This document shows positions 46,969 through 57,585 of a stretch of 64,000 nt of DNA, one piece after another. Origin of the DNA: Gentiana macrophylla (lineage: Eukaryota > Streptophyta > Magnoliopsida > Gentianales > Gentianaceae); contig CM047807.1 in the NCBI GenBank assembly GCA_026214975.1, forward strand, positions 62,971,824-63,035,823, given 5' to 3'. A program made the position numbers and the translations under genes. The notes below the pieces were generated by a model. The model was given only the letters and a program-made list of their open reading frames with translations. It was not told the origin of the DNA and did not search any database. Positions within the stretch are counted from its first letter, which is position 1. Every line of letters starts with the position of its first letter.

Positions 46969-47516
46969 TGATGTAAACCGAATCTTGTAGGATCTAGATT
47001 AAAGCAATATGAATCTCGAAAGCTGCTCTTTTAGGGCTGATGTTATCGGATTTTTAGCACTTTTCCTGAATATATAAAATGTAAATAACAAGAAAGAAAA
47101 GGGATATGTAGCAACCCGTCTCAGATTACCACTGCTTTGTGATAATCCCGTCTCCAGAAGATCACTAAATTATCCCGTCTCAGGATAATCGCTAGAAGTC
47201 CAATCTTTGAAAACTTCTTGAAAAAACCCAATCTCTAAAAGTTTCTTATGATGAAAATTCGATCTCTGAATTTCAACCAAAATAGTTTTTTGATTCAATA
47301 ATAAGCTACATATTCAAATACAAGGAAATGCCTTATATAGGCTGCAGACTCCAAGTCCAATTGCCATTTTAGCAATGTGGGACAAAATAACAATAATTAA
47401 AAATAATAATAAATATAAAAGACAATTAACCAATGTGGGATAATAAAAGACTAATTAAAAGACTAAATAAAAGACTCAATCTTTCTCTTGAACTGGGTAT
47501 TATCTGGGCCACATCA
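46969..47516 (-). repeat. 3' LTR of C
   Basis: 548 bp. PPT gaagaatgagggaa at 47530-47517 in the minus sense lies beside it. TATA cctatataaggc near 47342-47331. Confidence 0.85.
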
Positions 47517-47549
47517 TTCCCTCATTCTTCAAAAGGATTCCTCCTCGAA

Positions 47550-48440
47550 TCAACCCGGATCGAACACGAATATCCTGCTTCCATACATCCACTCAACCAC
47601 GGAGAAACTCAGAATCACAATTTCGCAAAAACATGGAATGGCGCGAGTGGATAAATCAGCGACAACAAAATCGAAAGGGTGGCAATGCTGTAAATATGGA
47701 TCCACATATACATGTGGCACTTGTAACGCCTTCAAATCAGCAACTAAAATTGCCGAGCGCACCTTTGAACGATCGGATTGCACCGGTTCGGTCCCCGGTT
47801 GGACCACAATCGATTCAGCAAGTAAGTCCACGGGCATAGTGATTGGGTCAACACCAATATCCACCTTGACGTCGGGAATCTCGTCAGAATGGTCGGGTAC
47901 CGGTAAAGGAGAATCAATAGTAGCAACTGGAACAACATCAATAGTAAGTGCATTAGGAACCTCAATGAACTCTTCCGTGGCTAAATCAACAATAAGAATG
48001 TCAACCTCCTCGTGTACCACAGCCGTAGGGGGGTTGGGAATAACCTGTGTATTCGATTTAGCACGTGAAGGAGAGAATTTGGGCAGTTTGCCAGCCATAG
48101 CTTCTTCATGTGTTACACCATACGTGATAAAGAAAAGTTCATCGTCCGCCTTCCACTTTGCGTCTAATTTCCTCCAACGTTCTGCACGTTTTAATTTCCG
48201 TTGTTCCGCCTCGAATTTCTGTTGCGCATTACGTTCTAATTCGCTTCGTGGATCGAGGTTGGCATGTAATGCATCTAGGGCAGCTATAAGTTCAGAATGT
48301 CTTCGATCGGATTCATCTCGATGTCGCTCGAGGTCTGTACGGATGTGGTCGAATATTGCACATAGTTTATCCATTGCAGCAACTTGCAAATAATCTTTCA
48401 AGAACGCAGCATATGAGTCCTCGCAAGAACATGATTTCAT
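47550..48440 (-). CDS. Uncharacterised 296-codon ORF of element C
   Basis: The only long frame in C, open from ATG at 48440 to a stop at 47547, about 20 bp before the PPT. Residues about 15-110 are predicted helical and very charged (DRRHSELIAALDALHANL, then a Glu/Lys/Arg run with ERNAQQKFEAEQRKLKRAER). Residues about 120-235 are Val/Ile/Pro/Asp-rich and look disordered. The C-terminus has Cys and aromatic residues. No CCHC, protease or RT motif. The position directly after the leader fits a Gag-like protein, but no sequence match to Gag is visible. A long plus-strand frame opposite it (47488-48393) is its shadow. Confidence 0.55.
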   Translation of the reverse strand: MKSCSCEDSYAAFLKDYLQVAAMDKLCAIFDHIRTDLERHRDESDRRHSELIAALDALHANLDPRSELERNAQQKFEAEQRKLKRAERWRKLDAKWKADDELFFITYGVTHEEAMAGKLPKFSPSRAKSNTQVIPNPPTAVVHEEVDILIVDLATEEFIEVPNALTIDVVPVATIDSPLPVPDHSDEIPDVKVDIGVDPITMPVDLLAESIVVQPGTEPVQSDRSKVRSAILVADLKALQVPHVYVDPYLQHCHPFDFVVADLSTRAIPCFCEIVILSFSVVEWMYGSRIFVFDPG

Positions 48441-49531
48441 GACAAAAAAAACACATCTTTTTATGATGCTAGGGCTTTACACGATCTGCACAAGGGTTTC
48501 TTGGATGTCAAGAATGCGGTGATATGCGCAAAAGGCTATTGAAGATCAAAAACGCTGAATCAGGTTATGAATGCGTAGCAGCAACAAGATTTTCGACAGC
48601 AGCAAGAATTCTTCGATGATTAATCGCCCCAGCTGCAAGGTAGGGTTCTTGGATTTCAAGAACAGCTAGGGTTGCGAAAATAGCAGCAAATTTCGATGAT
48701 GTAAGGAGCTTTTGAATGCGGCTGCAATTAGGGTTCTTGGTGCTCAAGAACGCAGCAGATTTGAACAAACACACAACGAGATGACGACACTTGTCACGAC
48801 CAAACGGTATGGAATTCGGAAAAACACAAAGAACAAAACTTGTAGAGAACTAAATTGTGGTTCAGACTATTAAGTTTCAGAATTTTTGGACAGGTATAAC
48901 CTACTCAAATTGAATTCGTAAACAGATTACACTCAGTGCAGGTTTTTGTGAAGCTTGATCAACTAGGTGATTGGGCTGCTATTGTGCAAAACTGGTCGGG
49001 ACTCTGAAAAAACTCAAAGACTCAAAGTTGTAGAACAATGAATTTCCTATGTGCTCACAAAAGTTCATTCAATTCCGACCACCACAACTCCCTAAAAACA
49101 AAGTCGACTACAAGCTGTTCCACAAAATCGAGCAGAATATTCCGATCCGAATTTGATCAAAGATAAAATCCGAATTTGCTAAAGTGCCAAAGAGACAAAA
49201 GACAGCCAATACAAAGTTCTATCTACTGGTAAATTTTGAGAAATTTTAGATATGATTTGAATAGGGAATGATTGGAATCAAAGTCGGACAGTCAGATTTC
49301 AAGAGCAGAAAATTAGGGTTTCGACCAAGAATAATATGTCACGCCTGATTTACCTCAATACGTAGGATTCCTTGATGGACGAAGAAACGCAGCAGTTGTA
49401 TCATAATATGTAGCAGCAATTAGGGTTCAAACGGCGGCTGCAGTTAGGGTTTCTCGGATAACAAGAACGCCAGAACTTTAAGAAGCATTTGCAGATTTAC
49501 AAGAACGCGCATCATTTGTTGTTGCTTTAAT
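48441..49531 (-). repeat. Leader of C with repeated hairpins
   Basis: Four copies of a short inverted repeat of the form gttcttg-n5-caagaac occur at about 48500-48518, 48654-48672, 48731-48749 and 49453-49471, each beside agcag repeats and tagggtt. No ORF of note. This is the 5' untranslated leader in the minus sense. Confidence 0.6.
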
Positions 49532-49550
49532 CGCCTATGCTTTGATACCA
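49532..49550 (-). other. Primer binding site of C
   Basis: The minus strand reads tggtatcaaagcataggcg, two bases inside the LTR end. The first 12 bases match the initiator tRNA-Met site with one change. This fixes the orientation. Confidence 0.8.
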
Positions 49551-49552
49551 TT

Positions 49553-50098
49553 TGATGTAAACCGAATCTCGTAGGATCTAGCTTAAAGCAATATGAATCT
49601 CGAAAGCTGCTCTTTTAGGGCTGATGTGATCGGATTTTTAGGCTTTTTCTGAATATATAAAATGTAAATAACAAGAAAGAAAAGGGATATGTAGCAACCC
49701 GTCTCAAATTACTACTACTTTGTGATAATCCCATCGCAGGAAGATCACCCAATTATCCCGTCTCAGGGTAATCGCTAGAAGTCCAATCTCTAAAAACTTC
49801 TTGAGAAACACAATCTCTGAAAGTTTCTTATGATGAAAATTCAATCTCTGAATTTCAACCAAAAGATTTTTTTGATTCAATAATAAGCTACATATTCAAA
49901 TACAAGGAAATGCCTTATATAGGCTATAGACTCCAAGTCCAATTGTCATTTTAGCAATGTGGGACAAAATAACAATAATTAAAAATAATAATATATATAA
50001 AAGACAATTAACCAATGTGGGATAATAAAAGACTAATTAAAAGACTAAATAAAAGACTCAATCTTCCTCTTGAATTGGGTATTATCTGGGCCACATCA
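49553..50098 (-). repeat. 5' LTR of C
   Basis: 546 bp; TATA box cctatataaggc in the minus sense at 49923-49912. Some 25-30 differences from the other LTR can be counted. Confidence 0.85.
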
Positions 50099-50403
50099 TG
50101 AGTTCTCGCCTGGACTCAGAAAGGGAGCAAGATTCTCCACAGAAGCATTGACCTAGGGTAGCTCGGCAGGAGCCGTTGAAGCTACAGCCACAGAAGGGAC
50201 TAATTAAGGAGCTGCATCAGCGTTCTCAAAAACCATTCCACTTCAGAAGACGTGGGCACGAATGACAGCGTCATAACAGTAACTATGTCACCTGGCAAAG
50301 AAGACCATTATAAAATTCTACAATTCTAGATGACATGGGCCGACCAACACCTCTAACAGATATGACCTCACAAAGAGTGGTTCAGCCAAATCTTAGGAAC
50401 TTA
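50099..50403 (+). other. G2 tail with purine tract
   Basis: Continues 46968 after the duplication of C. From 50290 it matches 30429-30545 (the tail before the first LTR of the array), ending with a decayed purine tract before the LTR. Confidence 0.7.
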
Positions 50404-51040
50404 TGATGATGGAGGATGCGAACTACGCCATGTGTCATCCTCTTATATCGTACAATAAATTACTAGCCTCTAAAAGTTTGGCAATAAGGGATAAGAGCCC
50501 CAAGCACATACCTAAGGGCAGGTCCCTAACCTCAGGTGGGAGATCAGCAGAAATTCCTCCTCCAGCCACCGTAGGTCAGCCAAGGCTTGGTGAAGAGGAG
50601 CTGCACAGTTCGGCCATAGTGGCCTTGGGGGCTCGGCGCCTGACGCACAGAGCGACCCCGGCTATTATTCCACGTGCTGGATAACTAAAGATAAATAAGA
50701 AAAGAGAAAATCCTAAGTCATAAAGACTCTGATCCTGACATTTAAATATATCCATAATTATCCCTAAATTATAGGGATTTATGCGTGTATATATTTAGGG
50801 AAATAATAATATTAATAATAATGTAATTCTTTGAAGGACAAGGAAATGGATGAGACGTCCCCTATATAAACAACCCTAAGAAACTATGAAAGATTTGATT
50901 TCTGAAACATAACATGATACGTAGGCAACTTCAGAGAAATAACTCTCAACCTAAGTCTAAATCCACCCAAAAAACTATCCCTCATTCAAATTACCCTAGA
51001 TTAAATGGCCCGGATTTATTTATGAGATCCAGCATCGTCA
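50404..51040 (+). repeat. G-family LTR shared by G2 and G3
   Basis: 637 bp, TGATGAT to ATCGTCA, preceded by the G2 tail and followed by a PBS (51042). TATA ctatataaa near 50863. It serves as the end of G2 and the start of G3. Confidence 0.75.
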
Positions 51041-52532
51041 ATTGGTGCTAGAAGGAGGGCCTTCTGTCGGTAATGGATCGAGGGGGTTCGTGATCAATTT
51101 AATGGCAAAAACATGCCAAAAACATGCCAAAAACATGCCAAAAACGCAGTCGGTAATGGAAATTGAACCGTTGAAACAAGAATTCAACCATTTAAATTGA
51201 ATATAAAGGGGGGTCTAACCAGCCATCCAAATTTCATGCCGATCTGAGTCTATTTAGATGCCCGATCGTCGCCGGAAAGTTGCTGCTGTATAACCAAAAC
51301 GCAGCAGCCACCAAAAACGCAACAGTCAGATCGGAGGCTTATTTCTAGAGATTGCACCATTGGAACAATCATTTCACCGTTCATATTGAAGAATAAGGAG
51401 GGACGAACAAGCCCTCCAAATTTCGTGCCGTTCGGAGTCAGTATAGATGCCCGATCGTCGCCGGAAAGTTGTTGTATCACCAAAAACGCAGCAGTCTGAT
51501 CGGATGCTTATTGCCAGAGATTTCACGGTTGGAACAAGAATTCCACCGGTTAGATTAAATAATAAGGAGGGACGAACAAGTCCTCCAAATTTCAAGCCGA
51601 TCGGAGTTCGTTTAGATGCCTGATCGTCCATGGAAAGATGCAAAGGACAAACTCTCTAAGACTGTAGGACATACAGTTTAACATGAGCTCTACAGGTCGA
51701 TCTCATGGACGAGCTCTCAGGCTCAAAAATCCGAGCTGAGCTATCAATCTCTCAAGAATGAGCTCTCTAAATGAGCTCTCTAATTACAAGCTCTCTATCA
51801 GCGAGCACTCTCATTACAAGCCGTCCAGGTACGAGCCCTCATTGAAATTTATTCCTGTTTTTACAACTTAATTGACCCATCTTATTTTGAAACTCACCCG
51901 AACTATCTTATTTTGGAGCTCACCCTACCGAACATGGCGGGTTGAGGTAAAACCGACCTAAAGATCGGCATCATATTTGGAACTCAACTTGAGCGCATTT
52001 TTATAAGGCCGAGCTCGGCTCGCATCATATTTGGAGCTCACTTTGAGCAAATCTTTTATAAGACCGAACTCGGCTCGGCATCATATTTGGAGATCACCTT
52101 GAGCGAATCTTTTATAAGACTGAGCTCGGCTCCGCATCATATTTGGAGCTCACCTTGAGGGAATCTTTTATAAGACCGAGCTCAGCTCGGCATCATATTT
52201 GGAGCTCACCTTGAGCGAATCTTTTATAAGACCGAGCTGCGTCTCGGCATCATATTTGGAGCTCACCTTGAGCAAATCTTTTATATGACCGAGCTCGTCT
52301 CGGCATCATATTTGGAGCTCATGTTGAGCGAATCATTTAAAAGACCGAGCTCATCTTGGCATCATATTTGGAGCTCTCTTGAGCGAATCTTTTATACGAC
52401 CGTGCTTGGCTCGGCATCATATTTGGAGCTCACCTTGAGCGAATCTTTTATAAGACCGAGCTCGGCTCGGCATCATATTTGGAGCTCACCTTGAGAGAAT
52501 CTTTTATAAGACCGCAGGTCGGACGTAGCAAA
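51041..52532 (+). mobile_element. Internal region G3, cut by copia D
   Basis: PBS at 51042-51059, three copies of caaaaacatgc at 51104-51145, leader units (51183, 51375, 51542), a GAGCTC-rich spacer (51680-51800), and the 57-bp array (51960-52512). It ends inside a gcaggtcggacg unit where the LTR of D starts. Confidence 0.75.
51960..52512 (+). repeat. 57-bp tandem array of G3
   Basis: About ten units of 56-57 bp (gaccgagctcggctcgg, catcatatttggagctcacc, ttgagcgaatc). More uniform than the G2 array. Confidence 0.88.
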
Positions 52533-54246
52533 TGTTAGGTGTAGTGCCCGAAAGACAATTTGTGTAATTGTTTTTAATAATGCATGACAGAACTTATCTC
52601 ACCTTATTACTTGCTTTGTGCTTGTAAAGTAATACACTGCTGCAAACCCTAAGTATATCTGTATGTAACCACTTAACTCAGTGTATGGATTACACGTGAG
52701 GATTGAGTTAGTGGTGGTATACTTAAACTGTTAGTCCGTGGTGAACTTAATCAGAGTTTAGGGTCTCTTGATTAAAACACCAATAATGCGCCCAGAACAC
52801 CTTAGGGTGTGATAGTCTTATCTCGATCGCCGGTAGAGGTACCTATGTGGGGCATTTGTATATGATGGCATTCATATAGATTTGGACCGATTTAATCTGA
52901 ATTTCTCGATATAATTCAAGAATCGAGGAAATCATTAGATGATCATATATGGATCAACCTTAATCCTGAGGTGATCACAGTCTTTGCTTGTCCCGGGTAG
53001 TGTTTGATGTGTTAGTTACGGTTCACTTAAATATGTGTTCCAAGCCACTTCTCATTGGCACTATCTCCGGATGAGTGAGTAGTTCGATTTTTCACAGACA
53101 TGGAATCCATTCCTTCATCGGGAAGGAAGTAAAGACAGATTCCCCTTATTTGTTAGCCTTAAGAAAGTGATCGATCCCGGAGTTCATATTAGACTAATTG
53201 ATCACTAGTCGATATGTGAACTAATTGATCATCGTGGGTTAATGGTAAATAAGGATAAGATATTCTGTGTCGGGTTTACGGAGATATCCCACTCAGAATG
53301 GACAGTCTATGGAGGGTTAATCCGTATGTAGTGATTATATCAATGGACGCTTATTCACTCTATGGGTTGAGTATAAGTATACATCTATAATCGGTAGAGT
53401 TCAGTTTCGGGTTTATGGTGGCGTAATCCCGGAATTAATAATTATATTTTTTTTGATGAATAATTAATTATTGGAGCTACTGGTTATAGGTCCATGGTCC
53501 TCGATGTGGCTTCCGTAATTCGGACTAATAATCTTGTTATTTGGGCCTCGGTGATAATTAATTGGCTGGGCTAATTAATTGATATGCATGTATATTATTT
53601 AGTTGGGCTAAATAATATAATACACATAAAAGACATTTTATGTGGGCTTTTTGACCCTAAAGGTGGCGCCAATAATGTTGAATAATTAGAGAGAAATTAG
53701 TTTTCTTGGATAATTATTTGACATGTGATTTATCATTTATTTGTTAAATGATAATTCATGGAATATTAGATAATAATATGATTTATCCTAATTTGTTTAG
53801 GATAATCATTTTATTTATCTTTTATTTGGAATAAAGGATTAATGTAATAATTATCTCTTAATTATTTAATCCTTGGAGGATAAGGATTACTCTCCTATAT
53901 AAAGAGAGTTCTCCCAAGCCTTAGACAATGGCAAAAATTTCGACCACCATCATCATAAAAGAGAGAAAAGATTATTTTTCTTGTCTAGGGTTTTAGAGGA
54001 AGAAAAACTTGGAGTTTTTCTTGGTGTTGCATATCGAGGAGGTTCGTGTATCCAGAAGGGTGTCCACCAACCGCCGTTTGGAGAACACATCGGAATATAT
54101 TGGCTTCTCTTCCTACTATTGGTAACATGATTTTAACCCCCTTGTAGTAGTTTAAGTCCTTTAATTATGTATTGTGTTGTATAAGTCGTGATCCATCCAC
54201 TGCGCGTAGATCTAATTCGTTTAGATCTAAGAACCTGCATCCTTCA
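52533..54246 (+). repeat. 5' LTR of D
   Basis: Starts TGTTAGGTGTAGTGCCCG and ends ccttca. TATA ctatataaag at 53895-53904, followed by agagttctccc. Aligns along its length with the minus-strand LTR at 22483-24225. Confidence 0.85.
53895..53904 (+). promoter_or_regulatory. TATA box of D
   Basis: ctatataaag about 350 bp before the LTR end. The counterpart in the copia LTR at 22883-22875 lies on the minus strand. Confidence 0.7.
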
Positions 54247-54544
54247 TGTGGTATCGGAGACAAGTTCCACGATTTATATAGTCATAATCATAATTAAACG
54301 ATTTAAAGGAGTGTAATTGCATGTAGGTAAATTTTTATCTATTGTTTTATGCTTTGATAATGATTAATTGCTATGGTTGAAGAGATGGATTGGGGGTTGG
54401 CACTGTTTACCCGTAAGATCTATTGTAAACTCATATAAACGATGAAAATTCGTTCATATGAGTATAGGAAATTGTGTAATTTATTTTTATTGCAATTGTA
54501 ATTTCCAGAAAATAGATCAGTTTAGTAGCTGTTTAGTTATATCG

Positions 54545-55075
54545 TTTTTAACGTTGATCGAGCCGTTGAAACGACGATCCCTCCGGTCAGAATCAGGACT
54601 GGAAGATGATGAACAATTCCACAAAATTTGGCGTCGATTGGAGTCCTTTTTGGTATCCGTTCGTTGCTGCAAAGAAGCTGTTGTAACAGAAAACGCAGGA
54701 TTCACAGAAACCCTACCTGTGACTTTCTCGAATTTCTGGGAGGGTTTAGACCGTTGAAACGCAAATCCAACCGTTCAGATCGAAAAATATGGAGTTCTGG
54801 ACGTGGGATAAAAATTTCAGGTCGATCGGGATTCATCTCGATTCCCAATCTGCCTCGGGAAGTCATTGATGTGCTGCTGTAAAAGTCTGATTCAGCAGCA
54901 AGTTGGACGGCTCACTGGAGAAAATTGACATGTCAAACCTCCGATCCAACCGTCCATCTTGAAGCCCGAGGAATCAAGAACAGATCTGGAGATTTTGGTT
55001 CCGATCCGAGTTCGTTTCGTTTGCCGATCGTCAAAGTTTTGAACAGCTGCAGATTTTGTTAGAAAGTAGTAAACC
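54545..55075 (+). repeat. Leader repeats of D, G-family type, about 180-190 bp
   Basis: Three units with anchors near 54578, 54768 and 54948. The first unit shares with G leader units an ordered set of blocks: caaaattt, gtcgat-ggagtcc, ccgttcgt, gctgttgta and aaaacgcag. K1 and K2 have no such units at this place. Confidence 0.75.
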
Positions 55076-55099
55076 CTAGTTAGGGTTTGGTTATTTTTT

Positions 55100-55857
55100 T
55101 TCTAATAGGTTAGATACGGGGGTGCCAACGGTCCATCTCGGTGTTTATTTTCCGCACTAGAATACATGTTAAGATTGTATGTGTAGAACCGGAAAATTGC
55201 CATGACATGCATCATATCATGAATTCCACTCCATATGCATACATGTAGAAATTAATTCGAGGAATTAGTTAGGCTTGTATAAAACACGCAATTAGTTTTA
55301 ATTAATTGTTTGATATTAATTAGAAACTAATTAGGGTAAAAACCGAGGAACATGGGTTTTTCAATCGTCGAGGTTGGGTGATGGATTCTCGGTGAATCCC
55401 ACTCTGCGAAAGCATAAGGAGTAAAATCCCGAAACCTCGTAGTTAAGGTGTTGGATTCTCGGTGAATTCCACCTTACCTAGACGAGATTACGTTTTTGTT
55501 CCGTAGTGTTTACGTGAAAGTTTGATGTTTAAGGATTGTATATTCACGGGCAAACAGGTTCGAAAGTGGTTTAACCACGGTTGGGTGGTCAACAGTAGCT
55601 ACGGCTCGATCGACTACACCCTCCACGTGTGGCGTTTGCACGGGGGTCTGGCAAGGCTGATCCATCCGAAGAGCCACTATGGCTCAACGGAGCTCCCCTA
55701 GTCTTGACCCGTCCGACGGCCACATATGTTCCAACGAATAGGTCGGGTGGGCTAGCCCACATAACCGACAACATTCGGGCCAATGATTTATTGTTCCTTA
55801 ATGTAACATCAAGTCCAAAAACGTGATCAGTAAACCCACCACTTTTTCAAAATATTG
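55100..55857 (+). other. D leader between repeats and conserved block
   Basis: Matches the leader of K1/K2 in part (gatacgggggtgccaacggtccatct, catgtagaaattaatt). Two copies of a roughly 80-bp unit with ttggattctcggtgaa at 55375-55500. No gene seen. Confidence 0.6.
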
Positions 55858-56108
55858 AGTGGGAGCGGGAGAGGCGACAGCCAACCCCACGGCCTCTACT
55901 GTTGAAATAAGCAACGTGAGAGAATGGTGACGCCTCGTGCCGGCCTGGGACCGGCCTCCCTAAGGAAAGCCTTCACCGCTATCAAAATTCAAGGCTTGGT
56001 CACCGAAAGGATAGGATTTTGGGTACTCGTCGGGTCACTGACCGACCCTAAGGCGGCACACTCGGGGTTTACCTAAAAATCTGAGACAGTAGGTCACACT
56101 CATAAAGG
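55858..56108 (+). other. Conserved copia leader block with hairpin (D)
   Basis: About 250 bp matching 8640-8870 and 27890-28110 on the other strand. Hairpin gtcgg/ccgac at 56029-56046 is intact. Confidence 0.55.
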
Positions 56109-56459
56109 GTATTTGTTAAGGGTGATTTTATACGTTTTATAAGGATATATTTGATATCAATTTCCCCCATATGTGGATGTTTTTCATAGAAATCGAGTTT
56201 TATATTGAAATATTGAGCAAATGGTGTTTTTAATGGTTAAATTGCAAAACGTAACGAATTATGTGCTTAAATTGTGATTTTATATTATTTTGGAGTTATG
56301 TTACGCTTTGGTATGTTTTTGATTATTGTAGATACACGAGATATGGATTAGAAGAGGATTTAAAGATGAATTAACTGAAGATTTATATGATGGAGTGGAG
56401 ATAAAGATGGAAGGAAAGGATAAAGATAGAAGAAAATCGAAGATCAAGCCAGTGAACGA

Positions 56460-56612
56460 ACGTCCAAGTCCCATCCAGGATGGACGGGCGTCCATCAAAG
56501 TGAACTGGCGTCCAGGATGAAAAGTTGATTCAGAGAGTTTGGACGCTGGGTGGACGAGCGCCTGATGCAAGTCAAGGCACGTGAATGAGCGTCCAGAAGG
56601 AATGGACGGGCG
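56460..56612 (+). repeat. Array of GGACGNGCGTCC palindromes upstream of the E TATA box
   Basis: Full or partial copies: gatggacgggcgtccatc, aactggcgtccagg, tggacgctgggtggacg, gagcgtccagaagg and atggacgggcgtccaac. They end about 40 bp before TATA at 56649. The other LTR has its own set at 63650-63838 and the leader has more at 57912-58070. Confidence 0.75.
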
Positions 56613-56648
56613 TCCAACACCGACTTCAGCAAAACCGACTTACTTTAT

Positions 56649-56657
56649 CTATAAATA
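56649..56657 (+). promoter_or_regulatory. TATA box of E
   Basis: ctataaata; same at 63868-63876 in the 3' LTR. Confidence 0.75.
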
Positions 56658-57585
56658 CCAGCGCGATTTCAACCCTAAAACACACATTATTGACTCTTAT
56701 TGATATATAATCATTAGAGAAATACCCTAGGCGGCCCCAGCCCCCTTTGGGGAGGCTGGGGTTGCGGATTAGTTAGGTTTTTGTTTTCTTTTTCTTCTTT
56801 TCTTGTTCGCATGAAGATGGCCTGAAGTGTGAACTTGAAGCATGCATGAGCAACTTTTTCCAGCAGCTTTTATTTTCTTTCCTTTGGATATTTTGTGAGT
56901 TTAATTTAAAGTTTGTTTCTTTCCTTTGTTTATTTGTTTATGCAATCGATATCGGAAGATGTATTGCTATTTGATGTTTACCGTATGATGGAAATCGGTG
57001 TAAACCATAGATCACCATAGGAAAGATTAGACTTTTAACCTTGACATAACGGAAGTTGATAGGTTAGATTTCTAGGTTGTTAGATCTAATAAATCTTGCA
57101 CCTTGTTTTGAGAGCGTTAATCTCTATAGATCGGAAGATGATGAGATTGATAGACGGATTACTTGCGGAAGTTGGAATTCATACCTTTGATTAGGTGAAC
57201 CACAACTTTGATTGAATCATCATAAGATAATCTAGGGAAGAATTAAGGGTTGCGGGATGGTGGATTATGTTTGTTCTATGTTGATTTGCTTCAGTCATTA
57301 TCATGATAGTTAGTTTTATTGTTTTCTTAGTTGTAGTTTTATTTTATTTGCTTTTGTTAAGAAGCGATATTTTCCTGGCTTTGGATTGACAATCCTCTGT
57401 CCAGTTTATCTTTCCGTTTTAGTTTAGGTTTAGTAGTGACAACCTTAGGAAAATTAATGAACTAGATACCCCGATTCCCTGTGATCGACTCCGGTATTAA
57501 TGCTATACTGCGATCCCTACACTTGGGGAATACCGGATTTATAAATTTTATTACTTGTTTGTTTTGTTAGATAAAATCCGTGACA

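Larger units (their letters stand above)
46969..50098 (-). mobile_element. Non-autonomous LTR element C with a single ORF, 3.1 kb
   Basis: LTRs of 548 bp (46969-47516) and 546 bp (49553-50098), TGATGT to TACATCA in the minus sense, with 5-bp duplication TGAGT at 46964-46968 and 50099-50103. In the minus sense the order is LTR, PBS, 1.1-kb leader, ORF, PPT, LTR. No RT or integrase fits into 2.0 kb, so it must be mobilised by another element. LTRs differ at about 5% of bases. Confidence 0.88.
30429..52532 (+). mobile_element. Tandem array of the G family (tail, LTR, G2, LTR, G3), interrupted
   Basis: A G internal tail (30429-30545) leads into an LTR (30546-31175), internal region G2 (31176-50403, carrying elements B and C), a second LTR (50404-51040) and a third internal region G3 (51041-52532), cut by copia D. 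Both LTRs are preceded by the same tail and followed by the same PBS, so each LTR serves two units. No protein domain belongs to this family. Confidence 0.75.
52533..56113 (+). mobile_element. 5' part of copia element D (Angela-like family)
   Basis: A 1714-bp LTR (52533-54246), PBS with tggtatcggagac (54249), leader and the conserved leader block, then cut at 56113 by the LTR of E. It is related to K1/K2 in LTR start (TGTTAGGTGTAGTGCCC), leader and conserved block, but it is on the other strand and its leader holds a different repeat. No coding region of D is in the window, and whether it continues beyond E cannot be seen. Confidence 0.8.
56114..57585 (+). repeat. 5' LTR of E
   Basis: 1472 bp, TGTTAAGGG to GTGACA. 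U3 has an array of GGACG-type palindromes (56460-56612), then TATA ctataaata at 56649-56657. The R/U5 side has a G-run (ccccctttggggaggctgggg, near 56738). Confidence 0.82.

Noticed and set aside
47488..48393. A 301-codon plus-strand ORF
   Set aside because: It is opposite the ORF of element C, and the PBS and PPT place the coding sense on the minus strand. Its Ser/Thr-rich content is typical of a shadow frame.
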